The notes under the pieces are model-generated. The model was not told the DNA's origin. It was given only the letters and a program-made list of their open reading frames with translations, and did not search any database. Made by a program: the position numbers and the translations under genes. Below, one piece after another: positions 1-7,896 of a DNA stretch of 17,057 nucleotides. Every line of letters begins with the position of its first letter. Positions within the stretch are counted from its first letter, which is position 1. The stretch covers positions 1-17,057 of the forward strand of contig CALAZQ010000276.1 in NCBI GenBank assembly GCA_937926325.1, in the 5' to 3' direction. This DNA comes from an uncultured Planctomycetaceae bacterium (GTDB lineage Bacteria > Planctomycetota > Planctomycetia > Pirellulales > UBA1268).

Positions 1-1
1 C

Positions 2-43
2 TGCGGCGGCCGCGGCGAAATCCTCGTGCCGATTTCAGCGTAA
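2..43 (+). CDS. Possible 3' end of an upstream gene
   Basis: Reading from base 2, the frame runs CGGRGEILVPISA and stops at a TAA at 41-43. Third codon positions are mostly G or C, as in the real genes of this window, while the other two forward frames look less protein-like. In many bacteria rpoC lies just upstream of rpsL, so this could be the tail of rpoC, but thirteen residues are too few to identify it and I assign no symbol. It could also be chance. Confidence 0.3.
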   Translation, partial: CGGRGEILVPISA

Positions 44-92
44 CTGCTGACCGCTCCTGGCTTCCCATAACAGAGCACGACACACGTTTGAC

Positions 93-234
93 GAGCGCGG
101 GGATGCCCATGCCCTTGAGCGGGCTACGGCAGCAAGCGAAGCCCGGAGGGCGGAGCGCAGCGGACGTGCAGTGAACGGAGGCCACGGAGGGCCGGAGTGA
201 ACGTCCAGCGAAAGGGCCTGGGCATCCCCGAGCG
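93..234 (+). repeat. Structured dispersed repeat, copy A (candidate ncRNA)
   Basis: A closing stem pairs 99-116 with 212-229 (17 of 18 pairs; only T110/C218 fails). The core at 117-211 holds two further hairpins. The first is GCCC (141-144) with GGGC (148-151) around a GGA loop, extended by GCG 136-138 with CGC 156-158. The second is GGACGT (162-167) with ACGTCC (201-206), enclosing GGCC (180-183) with GGCC (190-193). The octamer AGTGAACG occurs at 170-177 and 196-203. The pentamer GAGCG occurs at 93-97, 117-121 and 230-234, beside the stem arms. The core matches copy B (7720-7860) at 90 of 94 aligned bases. The transcribed strand is not known; the orientation given only matches that of copy B on the plus strand. 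It lies between the end of the possible upstream gene and the rpsL leader. Confidence 0.85.
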
Positions 235-352
235 GGTGACTTCCTGAAACGCGAGCGGAAACAGATTTCTGCAGAAAAACAGCCGTTTTCAGGAGCGATG
301 AGAGAGCTGCTGGCCCCGAGCCGGGCACCGGCAGCCATTTTTGGGCAGCCGC

Positions 353-381
353 TTCCGTCCCGGCCGGTCGTGGGCTATGCT
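353..381 (+). promoter_or_regulatory. Weak candidate sigma70 promoter for rpsL-rpsG
   Basis: TATGCT at 376-381 is a plausible -10 box, with a poor -35 (TTCCGT, 353-358) 17 bases upstream. Transcription would start near 388 and give a leader of about 45 bases. The remainder of 235-432, between repeat copy A and rpsL, shows no other element I can support. The short AT-rich dyad AAAAC (276-280) with GTTTT (285-289) has no following T run and is not called a terminator. Confidence 0.25.
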
Positions 382-432
382 CTGTGGTTCGCTCGCCCTG
401 CCGTGGGCTCCCTCAAAACACCGTGTGAAACG

Positions 433-801
433 ATGCCAACGATCAGTCAGCTTGTCCGCAGCCGTCGCCGGCCCAAGCGGAAGTTTTCGAAATCCCCGGT
501 TCTTGACCGCTGCCCGCAGAAACGGGGCGTCTGCCTGCAGGTGCGGACGATGACGCCGAAGAAGCCGAACTCCGCGTTGCGGAAGATCGCCCGGGTGCGG
601 CTGTCGAACCAGAAGGAAGTCACCGTCTACATTCCGGGCGAGGGCCACAACCTGCAGGAACACTCGATCGTGCTCATCCGCGGTGGCCGTGTTCGCGACC
701 TGCCGGGCGTTCGCTACCACGTCATCCGCGGTGCCCTCGACACCCTCGGTGTGCAGGGCCGCAAACAGTCTCGCAGCCTCTACGGCGCAAAGCGCGGGTA
801 A
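433..801 (+). CDS. rpsL: 30S ribosomal protein S12
   Basis: The 122-residue product is a full-length S12, the small-subunit protein at the decoding centre that contacts the A-site codon-anticodon helix. Diagnostic segments are [19 protein letters not shown] (holding the lysine where streptomycin resistance commonly arises), [23 protein letters not shown] in the form [14 protein letters not shown], and the C-terminal SLYGAKRG. The start at 433 gives MPTISQLV, the normal S12 beginning. The frame is open back to an ATG at 298, which would add 45 residues unlike any S12. That ATG has AGGAG only two bases before it, too close for normal initiation. The chosen start has no clear Shine-Dalgarno site. 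rpsG follows after 45 bases, almost certainly in the same transcript. Confidence 0.98.
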   Translation: MPTISQLVRSRRRPKRKFSKSPVLDRCPQKRGVCLQVRTMTPKKPNSALRKIARVRLSNQKEVTVYIPGEGHNLQEHSIVLIRGGRVRDLPGVRYHVIRGALDTLGVQGRKQSRSLYGAKRG

Positions 802-846
802 CCTTCCACCACAACTCTTCAGGGTTCATTCAAGGAACACGCTTTC

Positions 847-1317
847 ATGGGAAGCATCACCGCCAGCCGCACCCAACTCCGACCCGATCCGAAGTTCGGC
901 TCGCTCTTGGCCAGCAAGTTCATCAACTGCCTGATGCTCGACGGCAAGAAGAGCGTCGCCCAGCAGATCTTCTACAAGGCGATGGATGTCGTCGGCGAAA
1001 AGATCACCGACGACGAGCCGATCGAGATCTTCACCCGGGCCGTCGAGAACGTGAAGCCGGCTGTCGAGGTGCGGTCGAAGCGAGTGGGCGGTGCCGCCTA
1101 TCAGGTGCCGATGCAGGTCAGCCGGAACCGGCAGCAGTCACTGGCGATCCGCTGGATTCTCACCTCGGTTCGAGATAAGAAGGGGCGGCCGACCTATCAG
1201 AAACTGGCCGAGGAGATCATCGCCGCCTACAAGCGTGAAGGTGCGGCGATCACCAAGCGGGAGAATGTTCACCGTATGGCCGACGCCAACAAGGCGTTCG
1301 CTCACTTCGCTTGGTGA
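847..1317 (+). CDS. rpsG: 30S ribosomal protein S7
   Basis: The 156-residue product is S7, which nucleates assembly of the 30S head on the 3' domain of 16S rRNA and often represses its own operon by binding mRNA. Recognisable segments are [53 protein letters not shown] and, at the C-terminus, [25 protein letters not shown]. Length is normal for the family. AAGGA at 832-836, ten bases before the ATG, supports the start. The gene is the second of the rpsL-rpsG pair. In many bacteria fusA and tuf come next, but here a minus-strand gene converges 48 bases downstream, so the str cluster ends at rpsG. No good intrinsic terminator is visible in that gap. Confidence 0.98.
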   Translation: MGSITASRTQLRPDPKFGSLLASKFINCLMLDGKKSVAQQIFYKAMDVVGEKITDDEPIEIFTRAVENVKPAVEVRSKRVGGAAYQVPMQVSRNRQQSLAIRWILTSVRDKKGRPTYQKLAEEIIAAYKREGAAITKRENVHRMADANKAFAHFAW

Positions 1318-1365
1318 TCATCCGGTCCGCTCACCGACCAGTATCTTTCGAGGCTTCGGTGCCGG

Positions 1366-3216
1366 TCACCTCACCTTGACGGCTGCCGGCAGCAGCATCA
1401 GCGGCTGGCCCGAACCGACCAAGGCAAGCAGCCTCATCTGCCCCGCCAGTTTCCGCAGGACTGTTTCGGAAAGCGGTCCCGGTCCGGCCAACCGGCCCAG
1501 TGCAGCCAGCAGCTGTTGCTCGAGGTTTCCCGTCAGCACGGCAGGCGGCGTTGCGGCTCCGGCTTCGACGCCGAGAAACTCGTCGAACAGCCCCCGCGGC
1601 TCGGGCAGCAGAATCCGCTCGGGTGGATGGCTTTCGCTCAACCCTGCCAGTTTCACCGCTTCGGCCACCGCCACGTCGAGCGTGCCGAGCTGGTCCACCA
1701 GGCCGGCCTGCTGGGCCATGCGGCCGGTGAACACCCGGCCTTCGGCGAGTGTTTCCAGCTGCTCGCTGTCGAGCTGCCGGCCGGTCGCCACCTTGGTGGT
1801 GAACAGCCGGTAGATGTCCTGCATGGTGGCGAAGAAGGCTTCCCGTTCATGCTCGGAGAAGGGCTGCTGAGCGGAAAGCCAGCCGGCATTGCGGCCGCGA
1901 CTGACGACGTCGGTATGGATGCCATAGGCCTCAAGCGCGCCGCCGACGGCGATCTTGCCACCCACCACGCCGATCGAGCCGGTCAGGGTGCCGGGGGCAG
2001 CGACGATCCGGTCAGCCGCCACGGCGATATAGTACCCGCCACTGGCTGCCGTATCGGAAAGGCTGGCGACCACCGGCTTCTCGCACCGGTCCAGCTCTCG
2101 CCAGATCAGGTCGCTGGCCAGGGCCGACCCGCCGGGGGAGTCGATCCGGATGACCAGGGCTGCCACACGGTCATCCTTCACCGCCTGCCGGATCGCCTTG
2201 ATGATGGTTTCGCTGCCGGCCGCCTCGCCCCCGAGCATGCCGACGCTCCCCTTCCCTTCGACAATCTCGCCTCGGACATGAATCACCGCGACCTTGCCGG
2301 CGGCACCCCCGCGGCTTCCCCCCGGGCCACCTGAAAACACCTCAGCCAGCTTCAGCAGGCCGGTCAGACCGGAGAAGTCGGTATCAATGTCCCGCTTGCC
2401 ATAGTCGCGGGCCAGTTTCGGCCGATCGATGCCCAGCCGACCCGCCAGCCCGCTGATGGCCTCGTCCTCGTAGGCGATGCCGTCGATCAGCCCAGCCTGC
2501 CGGGCCGCTTCGGGGGTGAAGACACCGGTATCGATCAGCTGCCGGACACGATCAGTCGCCAGCCCGCGATCAGTCGCGACCTGCTCGACCAGCTGCTCAA
2601 ACAGGTCGCCGACAAAGGCCTCATACTGCTGCCGCAACGGCTCGCTCATCGACTCCCGCGTCAGCGGCTCGCCGGCCCCCTTGAATTCGCCCACCTGCAG
2701 AATCTCAGCCTGCACTCCGAGCCGATCCAGCAGGCCCTTGAAAAAGGTCACCTCGGCCCGCACGCCGGTGAGGGCCAGATTCGCAGCCGGTGGCATCAAC
2801 ACGGTGTCGCAGGCCGCGGCGACAGCGTAGTCAACCGGCTCACCGCTGATCAGATGGGCGACGACCGGCTTGCCAGCTGCCCGAATCCGACCGATTGCCG
2901 CCCGCAGCTCGGCTGCCCGGGCCCGGCCGATGTCGGGAGACCGGATGGAGAGCAGGACGCCGCCCACCGCCTCATCAGTTGCCGCCCGATCGAGCCGCTC
3001 AACCATGCGGTGCAGCTGCGGCGAAACGTCGGCCAGCAGCCCGTCCTGCCCGACACCGTCCGGCAGCGAACCGGTCACGGCAATCACCGCCACCCGCTCG
3101 GCCTCCGCCGCCACAGCAGGCAGACTGGCAAGCGGCAACGCCAGCCATGCGAGGACCAGGGAACGAGTCTGCAGACGCCCGCGAAGGCTGCCGCGCACCA
3201 TCACAAATCGACCCAT
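1366..3216 (-). CDS. sppA: Signal peptide peptidase SppA, long two-domain type
   Basis: SppA is a membrane-associated serine protease with a Ser/Lys dyad that degrades cleaved signal peptides. This 616-residue protein has the long (67K, E. coli-like) arrangement of two related halves joined by a glycine-rich linker (residues 295-306). The general-base lysine is in GEFKGAGEPL (about K179). The nucleophile serine is in DTAASGGYYIA (about S392), followed by the family motif GTLTGSIGV. RIDSPGGSA is also typical. Residues 1-37 look like a signal peptide or anchor: arginines, a hydrophobic stretch, then ASLPAVAA. I chose the ATG at 3216 because AGGAG lies eight bases upstream; the longer frame to 3321 adds 35 residues with no signal character. 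It is transcribed away from lexA and converges on rpsG. Both catalytic residues are present, so it should be active. Confidence 0.93.
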   Translation of the reverse strand: MGRFVMVRGSLRGRLQTRSLVLAWLALPLASLPAVAAEAERVAVIAVTGSLPDGVGQDGLLADVSPQLHRMVERLDRAATDEAVGGVLLSIRSPDIGRARAAELRAAIGRIRAAGKPVVAHLISGEPVDYAVAAACDTVLMPPAANLALTGVRAEVTFFKGLLDRLGVQAEILQVGEFKGAGEPLTRESMSEPLRQQYEAFVGDLFEQLVEQVATDRGLATDRVRQLIDTGVFTPEAARQAGLIDGIAYEDEAISGLAGRLGIDRPKLARDYGKRDIDTDFSGLTGLLKLAEVFSGGPGGSRGGAAGKVAVIHVRGEIVEGKGSVGMLGGEAAGSETIIKAIRQAVKDDRVAALVIRIDSPGGSALASDLIWRELDRCEKPVVASLSDTAASGGYYIAVAADRIVAAPGTLTGSIGVVGGKIAVGGALEAYGIHTDVVSRGRNAGWLSAQQPFSEHEREAFFATMQDIYRLFTTKVATGRQLDSEQLETLAEGRVFTGRMAQQAGLVDQLGTLDVAVAEAVKLAGLSESHPPERILLPEPRGLFDEFLGVEAGAATPPAVLTGNLEQQLLAALGRLAGPGPLSETVLRKLAGQMRLLALVGSGQPLMLLPAAVKVR

Positions 3217-3273
3217 CGTGAAGACTCCTGTCGTTGGCGAGGTGGAGACACCGCAACCGGCGGCTCCACCCGC

Positions 3274-3279
3274 ATTGTA
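3274..3279 (-). promoter_or_regulatory. Candidate -10 box of the sppA promoter
   Basis: On the minus strand TACAAT (five of six consensus bases) lies 57 bases upstream of the sppA ATG, giving a leader of roughly 50 bases. No good -35 box is seen at the usual distance, so an activator or a weak promoter is possible. The site lies inside the longer sppA frame, which argues against the upstream start. Confidence 0.35.
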
Positions 3280-3355
3280 GAGTCTGACCACCGGCGGGCG
3301 TGCGGAGATTGTCCTCGCCACGGCCGTCCAGATCGAACCCGGCGGCCACCAGGCC

Positions 3356-3383
3356 TTGACAATGAACCCGTGTATAGTAGGAT
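3356..3383 (+). promoter_or_regulatory. Sigma70-type promoter of lexA
   Basis: A perfect -35 box TTGACA (3356-3361) is followed after 16 bases by TAGGAT (3378-3383), which keeps the key T, A, A and T of the -10 consensus. Transcription would begin around 3390, inside the dyad at 3384-3395. The local AT-rich stretch stands out against the surrounding GC-rich sequence. GATATA at 3381-3386 is an alternative -10 but at 19 bases. Confidence 0.6.
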
Positions 3384-3410
3384 ATAGACGTCTATTGCGA
3401 GCCTGCTCGC
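3384..3410 (+). promoter_or_regulatory. Two adjacent dyads at the lexA start site, candidate LexA operator
   Basis: ATAGACGTCTAT (3384-3395) is a perfect 12-base palindrome touching the -10 box. GCGAG-CCTG-CTCGC (3397-3410) is a second perfect dyad one base further on. A dimeric repressor bound here would block RNA polymerase, and LexA usually represses its own gene. Neither dyad matches the E. coli box (CTGT-N8-ACAG) or the Bacillus-type box (GAAC-N4-GTTC), so the assignment rests on position and symmetry only. The second dyad could instead act as an RNA hairpin in the leader. Confidence 0.5.
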
Positions 3411-3447
3411 CCGTATTCCAAAGCTCCCTCCGCAGAAAGCGAAACTG

Positions 3448-4215
3448 ATGCCCCGTTCCACTGTCGCCAAACCGTCCGTCAGTCGCCGATCAAAGAAGAC
3501 CGCCAGCCGCAGCTCCAAGCGGGCAGCCCCGGCCGTCAAGCGGGCTCGGGCCTACACGCCGGCCAAGCGGCCGACGTCAGAGCTGGCATCGTTGCTGGGC
3601 AACGGCGAGGAGAGCCAGGATACTGGCGACATGCCGACCGCCCGCCAAATGGAAATTTACGCCTTCATCCGCGACAAGATCTACTCGCGGGGCTTTGGGC
3701 CGACCGTTCGGGAAATCGGCCAGGCATTTGACATTCGCTCGCCCAACGGAGTGGTCTGCCATCTGAAGGCGTTGGAGAAGAAGGGGCTGATCACCCGAGG
3801 CCGCAATATGTCGCGGGCGATCGAACTGGTCACCGAGTCACCACACAGCCGCGGGCTGCAACTGGCCGGCTGGGTCGCCGCCGGCACCCTGCGGGCAGCG
3901 GAGGAACAGCGTGAGCGGTTCGATTTTGAAGAACTCTTCGACCGCGATGATCACTTTGTGCTCAAAGTGATGGGCGACTCGATGATTGACGCCCAGATTG
4001 CCGACGGCGACTGGGTGATCATCGAAAAGCGGAACTCTGCCCGGAACGGTGACATCGTGGTGGCGCAGACCGAGGATGGTGAGGCAACGCTGAAGCAGTG
4101 GTTCCCCGAACGGGACCGGATTCGGCTGCAGCCTGCCAACGCTGCGATGAAGCCGATCTATGTCCGGTCGGCCAAGGTGCTCGGCGTGCTCGCCGGCGTG
4201 GTCCGCAAGACGTGA
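3448..4215 (+). CDS. lexA: LexA repressor with a basic N-terminal extension
   Basis: LexA represses SOS genes until RecA filaments trigger its self-cleavage. In this 255-residue protein, residues 62-130 form the winged helix-turn-helix (PTARQMEIYAFI, GFGPTVREIG, SPNGVVCHLKALEKKGLI). The S24 peptidase-like domain follows. The expected cleavage site is Ala145-Gly146 in GWVAAGTL. The catalytic serine is S178 in MGDSMID and the lysine is K216 in EATLKQW. All self-cleavage elements are present. Residues 1-60 are an extra tail rich in Lys, Arg, Ser and Ala. An ATG at 3631, with AGGA ten bases before it, would give a 194-residue LexA of normal size. The tail has coding-like GC-rich third positions, so I keep the long form, but the start is uncertain. 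The gene converges on the response regulator with a 25-base gap. Confidence 0.95.
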   Translation: MPRSTVAKPSVSRRSKKTASRSSKRAAPAVKRARAYTPAKRPTSELASLLGNGEESQDTGDMPTARQMEIYAFIRDKIYSRGFGPTVREIGQAFDIRSPNGVVCHLKALEKKGLITRGRNMSRAIELVTESPHSRGLQLAGWVAAGTLRAAEEQRERFDFEELFDRDDHFVLKVMGDSMIDAQIADGDWVIIEKRNSARNGDIVVAQTEDGEATLKQWFPERDRIRLQPANAAMKPIYVRSAKVLGVLAGVVRKT

Positions 4216-4240
4216 GCCGGAGCGACCCATCCCCTGCAGG

Positions 4241-5693
4241 TCAGGCGGCCGCCTGTTCAGCGGCTGCGTCGTTGAGCTGGTTGAGCTTGTTGTAGAGCGT
4301 TTTCAGACTGATCCCGAGTTCCTCGGCGGTTCGCGACTTGTTGCCGCCGTTGCGGTCGAGCCCGGCCAGAATGGCCTGCATTTCAAGTTCACGAAGGCTC
4401 TGGGGCCGATCGCTCGCTGGCTGGAAGCCTGGTGCCTCGGCAGCTAACTGCGTTTTCTCTGCGGGCTGGGACCGCTCGCCAGTCGACGCGGCCGCCCGAC
4501 AGATTCGGGCGGGCAGATGCTCGGGCCGCAGCGGCAGTTCATCGCAGAGCACCACCGCGTGCTCAATGCAGTTGGCCAGTTCCCGGATGTTGCCGGGCCA
4601 GCGATGCCTCTGCAGCAGCTCGAGGGCAGTGCTCGAGACGACCTCAGCCTGCGGTGGCGCCTGGGGGCGGCGGAGCCGCACGAAGTGGTCAACCAGCAGC
4701 GGCAGATCGTCAAGCCGCTCGCGGAGCGGCGGCGTCTCGATTTCAAAGGTGTTGATGCGAAAGAGTAAGTCTTCGCGAAAGGAACCGTCGGCAACCATCG
4801 CTTCCAGCGACCGGTGCGTCGCGCAGACCACCCGTACATCGACCATGATCGGATGGTTGTCACCGACCCGGCGAATCTCGCCCGATTCCAGTACCCGCAG
4901 CAGCCGTGACTGGAGTGCCAGCGGCAATTCACCGATCTCGTCCAGAAACAACGTGCCGCCGTCGGCCACCTCGAAGAGGCCGGCCCGGTGCTCATCCGCC
5001 CCGGTGAAGGCACCCCGCCGGTGACCAAACAGTTCACTTTCCACCAGCTGCTCAGGCAGCCCGCCACAGTTGATGGTCACCAGTGGACCGGCAGCTCGCG
5101 GGCTCTGGTCGTGAATCGACCGGGCCACCAGTTCCTTGCCGGTGCCGGTTTCACCCCGCACCAGCACCGTGGCGTCACTGGCCGCCACCCGGGCAACGAG
5201 TGCCTGCATCTGCTCGATGGCGGTCGCCTGCCCGATCAGCTGCAGACTGCCCTCGGCCTGCCGAAGCCGGCGTTCCAGCGCCCGCACCTTGAGGGTCAGC
5301 TCGCGCTTCCGCCGGACCCGACCGAGGACCGCTTCGATTTCCACCAGCCGGCAGGGCTTTGTGAGATAGTCGAAGACGCCCTGCCGAACTGCCGCGATCG
5401 CTGTCTCGAGCGATGACTTGCCGGTAATGATCACCGCCTCGGTGTCGGCGGCAAGCTCCCGGGCCCGGCGGATCACATCGAGTCCGCCCAACCCCGGCAT
5501 GTCGAGGTCAACCAGCAGGCAGTCATACTCGCTGCGTTCCAGCGCTGCGACCGCCGTCTGGCCGTCGGGGCAGACGGTCACCTCGTGGCCCAGCCGCGGT
5601 AGCTCCAGCCGCATCAGTTCCTGAATGGACGGTTCGTCATCGGCGAACAACAGCCGCAGCGGTCGTTCCACCCGCCTGCGGCCCTGCTGCTGA

Positions 5694-5713
<20 letters not shown>
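4241..5713 (-). CDS. NtrC-family sigma54-dependent response regulator
   Basis: The 490-residue protein has three domains. The receiver (about 18-135) has the acidic pair D25/D26, phospho-acceptor D69 in VDLDMPG, T97 and K119. The AAA+ domain (about 158-385) has Walker A GETGTGKE (187-194), the sigma54-contact loop GAFTGA (234-239) and Walker B LFLDEIGEL with D258/E259. A Fis-type helix-turn-helix lies at about 454-481 (SRTAEELGISLKTLYNKL). When phosphorylated it should oligomerise and drive open-complex formation by sigma54 RNA polymerase. The ATG at 5713 has GGAG eight bases upstream and overlaps the end of the kinase gene by 20 bases, indicating coupled translation. The frame stays open to 6019, but those extra residues are a shadow of the kinase. 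The operon or regulon it controls cannot be read from this window. Confidence 0.96.
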
Positions 5714-7481
<1,768 letters not shown>

Positions 7482-7719
7482 GGCCGCACTCCCGGCAGAC
7501 GATTCGGCGGCGCCATTCCAGGCACCGGTGCCCGGACGGTAGCAGGAGCTGAGGGCCGGCCAAAGACAGAAACCGCCTCAAAGGCACAATTACGAGGCAC
7601 CGAAGGGCTTTTCCCCACCGCTGCGTGGCCGTCGGGTTGGGCGGTGGGGAAGCGGCGTCACACGTGCTGTCCGTCCGGTCGCTCCCGCTCCCGGCTTCCG
7701 CGGGCATCACGCAATCGAT
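7482..7719. other. Intergenic leader upstream of the kinase operon
   Basis: No gene is supported in these 238 bases. The 12-base palindrome GGCACCGGTGCC sits at 7521-7532, 40 bases before the kinase GTG on the minus strand, and could be an operator. The stretch around 7565-7605 is comparatively AT-rich and is the likeliest promoter location. I found neither a convincing sigma70 pair nor a GG-N10-GC sigma54 site. A strong inverted repeat at 7611-7651 is listed separately. Confidence 0.5.
7611..7651. repeat. Perfect 11-bp inverted repeat, possible hairpin
   Basis: TTCCCCACCGC (7611-7621) is the exact reverse complement of GCGGTGGGGAA (7641-7651), with a 19-base loop between. In RNA it would form a very stable hairpin on either strand. 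No T run follows on either side, so it is not a classic intrinsic terminator. On the minus strand it lies about 130 bases ahead of the kinase start and about 245 bases after the VWA gene stop. Confidence 0.6.
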
Positions 7720-7860
7720 GAGCGAGGGGGTGCCTATGCCCACGAGCGAGCTACGGAAGCAAGCGAAGCCCGGAGGGCGAAGCGCCGCGGACGTGCAGTG
7801 AACGGAGGCCAGGAGGGCCGGAGTGAACGTCCAGCGAGTGGACATAGGCACCCCCGAGCG
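7720..7860 (+). repeat. Structured dispersed repeat, copy B (candidate ncRNA)
   Basis: This is the second copy of the element at 93-234. The closing stem pairs 7726-7743 with 7838-7855 (17 of 18; only C7739/A7842 fails). The core at 7744-7837 repeats both inner hairpins: GCCC (7768-7771) with GGGC (7775-7778), and GGACGT (7789-7794) with ACGTCC (7827-7832) around GGCC (7807-7810) with GGCC (7816-7819). The only length difference from copy A is one base in the innermost loop (AGGAG against ACGGAG). GAGCG again borders the arms at 7720-7724, 7744-7748 and 7856-7860. The element lies between two minus-strand genes, 36 bases past the stop of the VWA gene. The transcribed strand is unknown: read on the minus strand the C7739/A7842 mismatch becomes a G-U wobble, a weak hint for that strand. 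Confidence 0.85.
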
Positions 7861-7896
7861 GCTTTCCTCCATCGACTACGCTATCCATTCGCTTCG

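Noticed and set aside
93..234. Integron attC site
   Set aside because: The element has long complementary arms, but I see no conserved GTTRRRY/RYYYAAC core sites and no integrase gene in the window.
1318..1365. Bidirectional terminator between rpsG and sppA
   Set aside because: Only short, interrupted complementarity is visible and there is no T run.
1516..2334. A 272-codon plus-strand frame opposite sppA
   Set aside because: sppA carries both catalytic motifs and a good ribosome site. The antisense frame has no recognisable domain and no supported start.
7565..7605. Possible sigma54 promoter ahead of the kinase operon
   Set aside because: Minus-strand GGTGCC and TTGTGC resemble half sites, but the GG-N10-GC spacing fails.
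7611..7651. Intrinsic terminator
   Set aside because: The 11-bp hairpin is strong, but no T run follows on either strand.
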